Virus record (IMG/VR): IMGVR_UViG_3300042904_000688
Location: 1-24,205 of that record
Reading direction: 5' to 3' (one strand)
Origin: a virus
Length of the DNA stretch: 24,205 nucleotides
In this document: positions 13,019 through 20,707 of the stretch, one piece after another
Layout: the number at the start of each line of letters is the position of its first letter
Numbering within the stretch: the first letter of the stretch is position 1
Position numbers and translations under genes: made by a program
Notes under the pieces: model-generated
The model's input: the letters and a program-made list of their open reading frames with translations, nothing else
What the model was told of the DNA's origin: nothing
The model's database searches: none

Positions 13019-14200
13019 ATGGCAGCAACCATCTCAAACGGCTTTGACCTTGCACGGATATTCCCCGTGTTTCAGGGTCGTTTGGGGTGGCATCAGCCTA
13101 CCATAACGGGTATGCCTGTGCTATCAGCGGCAAATCTATCTGCAACCTGCGGGCGGTACTATGACAGGGGTTTTCATAAGGCGGTAACGGTACAAAACTA
13201 CTATGAAACGCAGGAAAACCCTGAGATAACTGATAATCAGTTCAACCAGCTTTTGCAGGATGAAGACCAAGCGGTTATTACGAGGTTGATTAATGCCGTG
13301 CTGAATAAGCCACAGTTAATAGAGCATAAAACATGCTATACACGGTTGGCATACAGGCAAAGCATAATCATACCTAATGATAATTTGGCGGTTGGGTATC
13401 GTATTAATATCGCACCCGGGGATTTCGCCGTGAATATAGATAGCATAGGGCTACTTTTCGATGGGGCAGTAACGTTCAATATGTACCTGTTCAATGACCT
13501 GATACTAGCGCCCGTTCAAAGCAAATCAGTAACAACGGTAGCCAATACGCAGGTACGCGTATCGCTTGATTGGGTGATGAACTACATTAATAGCGCCACG
13601 GCTGACGGTAATATAGGCGGCATATGGTACTTAATGTATTTTCAGTCTGATTTGGGCAGCGTTCACGCCATAGATGAGCAGTTGAATATGTGGAGTAACA
13701 CAGATATGCTTGGGGCTATCCCTTTTCAATCTGCAAAAGTTGGTTCACTTGACTTCAACAGGACTAACGTATCGGCTAACTTCAGAACGTACGGGTTCAA
13801 TTTCGAGGTAAGCACATACAGGGACTATACCCAAACCATTATTCAGAATGCGAGCCTGTTTGATGAAGCTAGGGGGCTTACAATGGCTATCAATGTGCTT
13901 GAGCAGATATTATTCACCAGCAGGGCAAACGGCAACCAAAGAGTGATGCAGGATATAGCCAACAGGTTAAGCCCATCACTTGATATGCAGAGCGGTGAGT
14001 TTAACAGCAACCCGTATATATCAGGTTTAAAGCAGCAGTTAGCACGTGAATTGAAGCGTATAAATGCAGTTTTCAGCCCTAAGCCCGTGCCTATGAGTGT
14101 TCCTGTAGGTGCAAGCCGTGGAGATATTAACTGGCAGTACGAAGGATTTGATATAAGGGATATGCCGAGCCGACAGGAAGCATACGGCAGATACCCATAG
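13019..14200 (+). CDS. Unknown virion protein, head/neck region
   Basis: A 393-residue protein, not recognised, with no signal peptide or membrane helix. It is beta-rich in its first 200 residues (for example YRQSIIIPNDNLAVGYRINIAPGDF, about 118-142), with aromatic-rich loops, and has a helical segment about 285-345 (DEARGLTMAINVLEQILFTSRANGNQRVMQDIANRL). Length and composition suit a structural component such as a second capsid-like, decoration or neck protein. It begins 10 bp after the exported-protein gene. Placed between capsid and tail genes, so most likely a virion protein; the specific role is open. Confidence 0.65.
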   Translation: MAATISNGFDLARIFPVFQGRLGWHQPTITGMPVLSAANLSATCGRYYDRGFHKAVTVQNYYETQENPEITDNQFNQLLQDEDQAVITRLINAVLNKPQLIEHKTCYTRLAYRQSIIIPNDNLAVGYRINIAPGDFAVNIDSIGLLFDGAVTFNMYLFNDLILAPVQSKSVTTVANTQVRVSLDWVMNYINSATADGNIGGIWYLMYFQSDLGSVHAIDEQLNMWSNTDMLGAIPFQSAKVGSLDFNRTNVSANFRTYGFNFEVSTYRDYTQTIIQNASLFDEARGLTMAINVLEQILFTSRANGNQRVMQDIANRLSPSLDMQSGEFNSNPYISGLKQQLARELKRINAVFSPKPVPMSVPVGASRGDINWQYEGFDIRDMPSRQEAYGRYP

Positions 14201-14211
14201 TAATAAATGAA

Positions 14212-15147
14212 ATGAACTATCTATTAGATTACCCTTATGGAGCAGATAAATATATACAGGATGCGCAAACAAGACTGTATGATTACCTGCTTAACAGGTG
14301 GGGTCTAAGTTTAACCCCCTCGCTTTATCGGAGTTTTGGTAGAGTTTACAGGGTGCATACAGAGGATGGCTATATCCCTCAAGCGTTTAACGACAGTAGC
14401 AGGGATTACATTTCGAGCAGCAGCAGGGGTAGTAATGGCGGATTGTTCTTTGAGGATAAATTGGCGGTTCTATCATACGTTTATCAAGTTGACCCGATAC
14501 GCAAAAATGATGTAAGGGACGATGTGCTGAAAGTAGAATGGATGTTTTTCATCGACTTGTCAAAGATTACACCGGGCGGCATAAGCGACCAAGCGGGGTT
14601 CAGGTTAGATGAGATAGCCATAAACGATGTAAAGAACTTTTTGCAGAATAACGGGTGTGGCTTTACGGTGCATGAAACGGTAAGGGAGGTTGATAAAGTG
14701 CTGGAGCGGTTTAGCGGCGCAATGAAGAAAAACGCTTTACACGAGAACATGCAGCCAAAGATGTGTTTTAAGATTTGCGCTGAATTGAGATACAACCCGC
14801 AGATATTTACCACGCAGCAGCAAAAACAGTTACAACCAATGCAAAAGAGTGTTGTTCTTTATATAAAAACAAGCCCCGATACAAGCCTTTTAATACCAGT
14901 AGGGGACGGGCTGTATATGTATCAGGAATACGCAGCAGGTAACACATTAAAGCCGCTTGTTACAACATCCTCAACAGGATATTTGGCAGGCAAGAATATG
15001 GAACTGCCTTTTGTATATAATGAGCAAAATATATCCTTACCTGATTTCAATTTAAGTACAGGCGTTTGGGACAGGACAGGGTTAGGAGTACCAACAGGAT
15101 TTCAGGACGGCGACATAGTAACATTAACATTCACAGACCAAGTATAA
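14212..15147 (+). CDS. Unknown virion protein, neck/connector candidate
   Basis: A 311-residue protein starting 11 bp after the previous stop. Not recognised. The N-terminal third is Tyr/Arg/Ser-rich (about 1-85); the middle contains alpha/beta stretches with a DIAINDVKNFLQNNGCGFTVHETVREVDKVLERFSG-like helical segment (roughly 140-170; quoted only in part by position) and the C-terminal third is beta-rich with DGDIVTLTFTDQ at the end. No signal peptide or membrane helix. Position between head genes and the tail tube gene makes a head-tail connector, stopper or tail-completion protein the likeliest reading, by position only. Confidence 0.6.
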   Translation: MNYLLDYPYGADKYIQDAQTRLYDYLLNRWGLSLTPSLYRSFGRVYRVHTEDGYIPQAFNDSSRDYISSSSRGSNGGLFFEDKLAVLSYVYQVDPIRKNDVRDDVLKVEWMFFIDLSKITPGGISDQAGFRLDEIAINDVKNFLQNNGCGFTVHETVREVDKVLERFSGAMKKNALHENMQPKMCFKICAELRYNPQIFTTQQQKQLQPMQKSVVLYIKTSPDTSLLIPVGDGLYMYQEYAAGNTLKPLVTTSSTGYLAGKNMELPFVYNEQNISLPDFNLSTGVWDRTGLGVPTGFQDGDIVTLTFTDQV

Positions 15148-15180
15148 ACCTTTTTTAATAACAAATAAACCTTCACTATC

Positions 15181-16206
15181 ATGTCAGCACAAAGCAACGT
15201 AAATCTCAACCCCGCTCTTTTTTCGGGCAACTCAGGCATAATCCCGAATTTCCCTGACTTGGGGATATTGAGGGCTATTGTGAAAGTTCCTAAAGGGACG
15301 GTAATACCCGCTACCGCTATGGTTAGCCAATCGGCATTTGCCACGTATGTAAATGCTAAGTTCCTGTTACCAAATACCGACCCGCTAAAGTGGTATTTCT
15401 TTAACCAGCTTGACGGCTTTAAAGAGAATACCGAGAACGCCGCGAAGGAGAAAACAGGGCGGTTGAACCTTTCGGTTTATTCTTTCCCTACCTCATTCGA
15501 GTGCCGCCACATGGTAGGTGCGGGTAACTACATAGAAGATACCAAATTCAACAACTCCCAAGGGCAGTTTGACGATTTCTACATTGATGATTTCGGCAAC
15601 TGGCACGGGACTGTGGATATTACAGGCGGCACATTAGGGCTTGCCTGCTACACCGTGGCTCAATTCTTTGTGCCTAACCGCAGGATGCGCACAACCTCAA
15701 CGGGCAATATGTACATGCTTGAAACGAGCCTCGCGGACACCGTGCAAACCAACGGCAACTTTAAAGTATTCGTAGCAGGCACGCAGCCGGACGCGCTTGT
15801 GGGGTTGCAAAATGCGGTGTTACAGGACATTTCGGATATTATCGCCCCGGCAGCGCCAACAACAACAATAACCTTCACGATCAAAAGCGGCCAGGATAGC
15901 TTCGATGTGGTAAAAGCATATCTCAGCACATTAACGGCAGCTTGCTTTGTGGCTACAAACCTTACGGCGGGCGGTACTGCAATTTCCGCTACCCCTTCGA
16001 GCATCACGACCGGCACAAACGTAGTGAGCGGGCAGACCTACTATTGGGTGAAAGCGGTTCTTTCGGCAGCGCCTACAGCGGGTAATGTTGTAAGGATTGC
16101 CCTTGCTGCCCCATCGGTGGTAAATGCGATAATTCCAAACTTCAACATGGAGAGCATTATCGGCAACAACGTGAACGGCCAAAATTGCTGTATCCATACA
16201 TTCTAA
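15181..16206 (+). CDS. Probable major tail (tube) protein
   Basis: The tail tube protein polymerises into the channel through which DNA leaves the virion. This 341-residue protein has no signal peptide, is rich in Thr/Ala/Asn, and has a beta-sandwich-like central region (about 95-175) followed by a low-complexity Ala/Pro/Thr hinge (about 220-228) and an extra C-terminal beta domain (about 228-325, possibly Ig-like). It is transcribed with its own leader (TAAACCTTCACTATC directly before ATG) and is followed by a perfect terminator, suggesting abundant expression. Order (neck genes, this gene, tail completion, chaperone, tape measure) supports the call; no single motif proves it. Confidence 0.55.
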   Translation: MSAQSNVNLNPALFSGNSGIIPNFPDLGILRAIVKVPKGTVIPATAMVSQSAFATYVNAKFLLPNTDPLKWYFFNQLDGFKENTENAAKEKTGRLNLSVYSFPTSFECRHMVGAGNYIEDTKFNNSQGQFDDFYIDDFGNWHGTVDITGGTLGLACYTVAQFFVPNRRMRTTSTGNMYMLETSLADTVQTNGNFKVFVAGTQPDALVGLQNAVLQDISDIIAPAAPTTTITFTIKSGQDSFDVVKAYLSTLTAACFVATNLTAGGTAISATPSSITTGTNVVSGQTYYWVKAVLSAAPTAGNVVRIALAAPSVVNAIIPNFNMESIIGNNVNGQNCCIHTF

Positions 16207-16212
16207 TAACAC

Positions 16213-16241
16213 GGTAGGGGTGTAAAAGCCCCTACCTTTTT
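16213..16241 (+). terminator. Perfect rho-independent terminator after tail tube gene
   Basis: GGTAGGGG (16213-16220) and CCCCTACC (16229-16236) form a perfect 8-bp GC-rich stem with an 8-nt loop, directly followed by five T (16237-16241). The T run merges into the TAAACCTATCAA leader motif (16241-16252) of the next gene. Confidence 0.88.
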
Positions 16242-16253
16242 AAACCTATCAAG

Positions 16254-16430
16254 ATGCAGAATATTTCATTTGATGATAATTGGGTAAAGTCTGTAAGCAA
16301 AGACGATTTTTTAGCCTACTGCAAAGAGCATGGCTACGATGCCGCTTTAAGCGAAACTGATATTATCGGCTACTGGACACGGTTAAACCCTACGCCGAAA
16401 GCTGAAAAGCCTGTTAAGGTAAAAGAATAA
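16254..16430 (+). CDS. Unknown small acidic tail-module protein
   Basis: A 58-residue protein beginning MQNISFDDNWVKSVSKDDF and ending in a Lys/Pro-rich tail (PKAEKPVKVKE). It is acidic and helical up to about residue 45 (HGYDAALSETDIIGYWTRL), then flexible. Its ATG is directly preceded by TAAACCTATCAA (16241-16252), the same 12-mer found before the small terminase gene, which fixes the start. The next gene begins 3 bp after its stop. Not recognised; the size and context suggest a small tail-assembly component. Confidence 0.7.
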   Translation: MQNISFDDNWVKSVSKDDFLAYCKEHGYDAALSETDIIGYWTRLNPTPKAEKPVKVKE

Positions 16431-16433
16431 TGA

Positions 16434-16895
16434 ATGTCCAATGTAGTGCAAGCCATAGAAGCCGTACAGCGGTTACGCGATAACCTTATACGTATCGCGG
16501 GTGAGGCTATGATGGAGCATAAAGAAGAAATTACGGCACTCCTTACAGACCAGCAGTATGAAGAAGGCGTGGACGGGGACGGCAAACCACTACGTAAATA
16601 CACGCCTGCAACAGTTCTTATAAAGTCAAGTTACGGCACTTACAGGGGATTTACCGACCTGCATAATACGGGCGCATTTCAGTCCACAACCGATTTAAGC
16701 GTAGATGAAGCGGACGGCACATACTCATTCAACAGCCCTGCAAGAACGAACCGGGGCGAATTAAAAAGCCAATGGTTGAACAGGTGGCAAGGAGCAGATG
16801 TAATGAAACTTACCGAAGATAAGAAGCCGTTAGTATGGAAAATTATATTTCCGACTGTGATAGAAAAGGGTAAGGAAGTAATGGCGATACAATAA
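16434..16895 (+). CDS. Probable tail completion / minor tail protein (gp10-like)
   Basis: A 153-residue protein with the pattern seen in virion-morphogenesis/gp10-like tail terminator proteins: an N-terminal helix pair (about 4-40) followed by EGVDGDGKPLRKYTPATVLIKSSYG (about 44-68) and DLHNTGAFQ (about 75-83). In this family a G-x-D-x-x-G-x-P...Y...K...DL-x-x-TG arrangement is usual. Such proteins cap the tail tube at the head side. It follows the small 16254 gene by 3 bp and precedes the tail-assembly gene by 4 bp, in the typical order before the tape measure. Confidence 0.65.
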   Translation: MSNVVQAIEAVQRLRDNLIRIAGEAMMEHKEEITALLTDQQYEEGVDGDGKPLRKYTPATVLIKSSYGTYRGFTDLHNTGAFQSTTDLSVDEADGTYSFNSPARTNRGELKSQWLNRWQGADVMKLTEDKKPLVWKIIFPTVIEKGKEVMAIQ

Positions 16896-16899
16896 TAGA

Positions 16900-17583
16900 A
16901 TGTCCTTTCTTAATAAAATATTCCACCGCAAAAAAGCAGCACAACCCATTCCCGAACCTCCACCCTCAAAGTTAATAGATAAGATTAGCAACTGGATGGT
17001 AAAAGGCATGATAGATTGCTGTTTTTACAACGATTTCAGCAGTATAGGTACAGGTTCGCCAGAAGAAATACAAGCCGCTTTTGGTAACCTGATAAGCCAA
17101 TACCACGATGCATGCAAGAGCGAACACATGAAGCAATATGTACGCTTATCCGCCAGCATCAAGACAATAGAGTTTCAATGGCAGACGGTCAACCTGATTG
17201 CCGAAATACTCAAAGAGCGGTTTTGTGAAAGTGCAGCCAAATACCTGCGTGAATTATACCCGCTTTACCCATTCACCCAAGAAACATTTGAGCATGATTT
17301 GGGCATGGTTGGCAAAGGTGAGATAGCCAACCAGATAAAGTACGAAAGACTTAATACGGAGCTTGAAAAGCTAGAGAAGGGCTTAAAGAAAGATGAACAC
17401 CTGAACACCCAGCAGAAACATGAAAACTTTATCAACAGGTTATTTGAGATAAACAAATATGAGGGTGTGAAGTACGATATAAATACTATGTCCGTGCTTG
17501 AGCTGGCTATAGCCGAAAACAGGTTATCTAAATACATCGAGGACTTGAACGACCAAATTAAAAAGAATGGCAGCGTTAATTAG
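16900..17583 (+). CDS. Probable tail-assembly chaperone
   Basis: A 227-residue protein directly before the tape measure gene, which is where tail-assembly chaperones are found in siphoviruses. The N-terminus (MSFLNKIFHRKKAAQPIPEPPP) is basic and amphipathic with a Pro-rich linker, and the remainder is almost all helical with several Leu/Glu/Lys heptad-like stretches (about 145-175 and 195-220). It overlaps the tape measure start by 17 bp. Many chaperones are made in two forms by a -1 frameshift; I saw no canonical slippery heptamer near the end. Assignment rests on position and helical character. Confidence 0.5.
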   Translation: MSFLNKIFHRKKAAQPIPEPPPSKLIDKISNWMVKGMIDCCFYNDFSSIGTGSPEEIQAAFGNLISQYHDACKSEHMKQYVRLSASIKTIEFQWQTVNLIAEILKERFCESAAKYLRELYPLYPFTQETFEHDLGMVGKGEIANQIKYERLNTELEKLEKGLKKDEHLNTQQKHENFINRLFEINKYEGVKYDINTMSVLELAIAENRLSKYIEDLNDQIKKNGSVN

Positions 17584-20500
17584 CGAGATAGTAGGCAGTA
17601 ATGCAGAAAGTGAGCTAGAAAAACTACTCAAGCAACTTACATCGGTTGAAAAGGAGCTTGATGTAATTAACGGTAAGGCTATTTCATTGAAGATAGATTT
17701 TCAGGGGGTGGGTACGTTGTCGGAGTTGACGGCAATGTACAAGCGTCAGGATGAGGTGTTAGGGTCTTTAAGAACATCGGCAGACGGGTATAAGAGGATA
17801 TTGGGCGAAGCCGCCGAAATGATTAAAAACCACAACGGGCATAGCAAGGAATTTGTACAAGTGTCGCAAGGGGTCGCTAAGACCTTAACCGAAGAAGCTA
17901 GGGCGCGAAAGGAAAACGCCAAGGCTATGCTTGACGAGCAGAAGTATGTAGCGGCACTCAATAAAGAAAAAGAAAATCAGGAAGCTAAAGCCGAAAAAGC
18001 ACGTATAGCGGCGGAGAAAGAAAGTAACGCTTACTTGCAGCTGCGTAAAGCATACAACGAACAATCCACCGCCCTTAAAGGCATGATTGTGCAATATGGG
18101 CTTGCCGATGAAAAAGTAAAGTTGCTAAAAGCCGATACTGATAAGATGTACCAATCTCTTTTAAAAGCAGAGGAAGCGGTTGGGCAGCATCAGCGAAAGG
18201 TTGGGCAGTATCAAAATGCAACAATGGCATTAAGCCAATTGATACGTGAAGCCCCTGCGTTTGCAAATAGTGTAAATACCGGGTTGATGGGTATTTCCAA
18301 TAACATACCTATTCTAATAGACCAATTCAAAATACTTCGGGCAGAGGTTGGCAGCACAGGAAAGGCATTGAAAATAATGGGAGCATCTTTCTTTGGATTT
18401 ACAAACCTTTTATCTATCGGTATGACCGCCTTTATGATGTATTCTATGGGCGTTTTTGACTTCGGACAAAAGGCAGATAAAGCAAGTGAGCAAGGAAAGA
18501 AACTACAATCAACTTTGCAAGGTATAAACGAAGAAGCGAGAAATTCGGCATTGGCAGAAATGGAAAGCACGGATAAACTGTTTTCCACCGCCGAAAATCT
18601 AAATTCCGCCTATGGCGATAGGATAAGCGCAATAGAAAAACTTATTTCCTTGTACCCGGAATTATTAGGGCATATCGAGCGTGAAGCGTTCCTGACCGGG
18701 AATGTTGCGGAAAAGCAAAAGATACAGGAAATTATATCCTACAAGTCGGCTATTGAGGCTCGTAAGAAGGGCATAGAGGAATTTAAGAAGCAGATAACTG
18801 ACCTTAAAACCAACGCAAACCTAGATGAGGATGGGCTTAACGTATTTGGCGAAACATACGACCCAACAGACTATTCAGCAAGCAAATACACAACACAATC
18901 CCCTAAAACACAGAAAGAAATAGATAGGCTAACTTCTTTAATGACGGCGTACACAGTTGCAAAAAACAGTTTTGAGCAATCATTGGCGCAACTAACCAGT
19001 ACAAAGCATGAAGGGCGTATTTATGAAGATATTCAGAACGACATAGAAGAACAAACCCGATTAGTTAAAACTACAGTAGAAGGAACAAAAGCCCACACTC
19101 AGGCACTTGCCGACCTAAAGAAGTTTCAGGAAGAAATGGATAGGTACATGGGGAAAGAGAAGAAAGATAAAAAAGACAAAGGTCTTTCCGAGGCAATAGA
19201 GGACGAAAAAGCACGGCACAAACTGCAATTAGAATTAAATGAACAGGCTTTTTTGAATAGCCGCCAAACCTTCTATGAGCAACAACAACTAAATGAGGGG
19301 AATGCAAATGAAGCCCGTACTCACGCCGAAAATATGACGCTTATAACCACTGACTGGCATAAAAAATCAGGTGAAAGTGAAGAAAAGTATCAGGCTCGGT
19401 TGAAAGAAATAAACGCCGAACTGATTAAGGAACTGAACGAGGCTAAGAAAGCAGGTGACAAAATCCGAGAGGCAATAATTCAAGGACATATTAAAGCTAA
19501 TGAAGAAAGTCAAAAGTATATTGAAAGCCTGCAAAAGCAAAGGGCGGAACTTCAAAAAATCAATGACGAAATAGATGCGTTACAGGCAAAAGCGGCATCA
19601 CGCAAGGAATACGCCGAGAGTATTAACCCACTATTAGAAGGCTTTGGGTTCAATACATCATTTAAACAGGCTGTTAGGCAGAAAAATCTGGATATAGCAG
19701 CGCAGCAGAATAAAGTAAACAAAGCAAATAGTGCAATTGTTAGCCTAAAAGAGTCAGACGACCCAAAGAATTACGGTATAAAACTTGGAGAACTAAAGGT
19801 TAAAGCCGCCAATGAGCAGAAAACCCTTTCGCAGCTAGAATTGGAGCGTGAGGACATGTATAATCAGAAAATTATTGAAGGGAAGAAGAAGTTAGCGCAA
19901 GAGAGTGTAAAAGCGGCAACAGACGCGATAAATGAAATATCTGCAAAGCAAGATGATGAATATAAAAGGCAACTGGCACGAATTGACGAACTGCAAAGGA
20001 AGGCGCTGATTAATTCTCAACTTGAGATAATGGCAATCCAAGGGCGAGCGGGATACCAGATAGAAAAGGAAAATGAGATAGCTAAGGTTACGGCTCAAGC
20101 CAGGTCGCAGGAGGCGGCATTTGAGGCAGAAAGGAGGTCTATAAATATAGCTCAAGCAAAATTTACCAGAGAAAACGCAATCGCTACAGCAATATTAAAC
20201 GGGGCAGTCGGCGTAACTAAGATATGGGCAGAATATGGCGCACAACCACTAATTGCCGCGGCATTAACCGCGCTACAGGCTGGTATTGTAGCATCTCAGA
20301 TTTCCAGAGCGCAGAGCGCACCAGTTCCGCAATACGCAGAAGGGACAGAAGACCATAAGGGGGGATTGGCTATAATAGGTGATGGTGGCGAGCCAGAATA
20401 TGTAAGCACACCTACTGGCGAAGCTTTTTGGAGCAAACCCACTTCAACATTAATAGATCTCCCCAAACACTCTACAGTAACACCTTTAAGTCAAATAGCG

Positions 20501-20707
20501 AAATTTATTCTTACAGGAAATCTATTGCCTACTCCAAATATAGAAGCTCTTAAATCAGCGCAAATAAACCAAACGACTGACCAAAGAATAATAGAAAGAT
20601 TAGATGATATACACGACACATTCATACAGTCGGCAGTCAGGAGCGGCACAAATGTAAATGTGAATATAAAATCAGATACCAATAGGAGGATTTATAATAG
20701 AAGCTAA
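17567..20707 (+). CDS. Tail tape measure protein
   Basis: Runs along the inside of the growing tail, sets its length and is ejected with the DNA. The 1046-residue protein is largely helical with extensive coiled coil (about 1-235 and 480-870). A hydrophobic segment at about 270-294 (MGASFFGFTNLLSIGMTAFMMYSM) and a second at about 873-912 (ILNGAVGVTKIW...LIAAALTALQAGIV) are the membrane-active parts typical of the family. A Lys/Asp linker lies near 530-545. The C-terminus has the characteristic YAEGTEDHKGGLAIIGDGGE motif starting at Tyr923, followed by PTGEAFWSKP and a LIDLPKHSTV stretch. It overlaps both neighbours (17 bp and 1 bp), so translation is coupled. Length would predict a tail well over 100 nm if the usual ratio holds. 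Confidence 0.9.
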   Translation: MAALISEIVGSNAESELEKLLKQLTSVEKELDVINGKAISLKIDFQGVGTLSELTAMYKRQDEVLGSLRTSADGYKRILGEAAEMIKNHNGHSKEFVQVSQGVAKTLTEEARARKENAKAMLDEQKYVAALNKEKENQEAKAEKARIAAEKESNAYLQLRKAYNEQSTALKGMIVQYGLADEKVKLLKADTDKMYQSLLKAEEAVGQHQRKVGQYQNATMALSQLIREAPAFANSVNTGLMGISNNIPILIDQFKILRAEVGSTGKALKIMGASFFGFTNLLSIGMTAFMMYSMGVFDFGQKADKASEQGKKLQSTLQGINEEARNSALAEMESTDKLFSTAENLNSAYGDRISAIEKLISLYPELLGHIEREAFLTGNVAEKQKIQEIISYKSAIEARKKGIEEFKKQITDLKTNANLDEDGLNVFGETYDPTDYSASKYTTQSPKTQKEIDRLTSLMTAYTVAKNSFEQSLAQLTSTKHEGRIYEDIQNDIEEQTRLVKTTVEGTKAHTQALADLKKFQEEMDRYMGKEKKDKKDKGLSEAIEDEKARHKLQLELNEQAFLNSRQTFYEQQQLNEGNANEARTHAENMTLITTDWHKKSGESEEKYQARLKEINAELIKELNEAKKAGDKIREAIIQGHIKANEESQKYIESLQKQRAELQKINDEIDALQAKAASRKEYAESINPLLEGFGFNTSFKQAVRQKNLDIAAQQNKVNKANSAIVSLKESDDPKNYGIKLGELKVKAANEQKTLSQLELEREDMYNQKIIEGKKKLAQESVKAATDAINEISAKQDDEYKRQLARIDELQRKALINSQLEIMAIQGRAGYQIEKENEIAKVTAQARSQEAAFEAERRSINIAQAKFTRENAIATAILNGAVGVTKIWAEYGAQPLIAAALTALQAGIVASQISRAQSAPVPQYAEGTEDHKGGLAIIGDGGEPEYVSTPTGEAFWSKPTSTLIDLPKHSTVTPLSQIAKFILTGNLLPTPNIEALKSAQINQTTDQRIIERLDDIHDTFIQSAVRSGTNVNVNIKSDTNRRIYNRS

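Noticed and set aside
17555-17583. Programmed -1 frameshift in the tail-assembly gene
   Set aside because: No X-XXY-YYZ heptamer in the correct frame and no second frame to extend into before the tape measure start.
20684-20689. AGGAGG before the tail-tip gene
   Set aside because: It lies 17 nt before the ATG, too far for normal use, and inside the tape measure coding end; the stop/start overlap is a better explanation for initiation.
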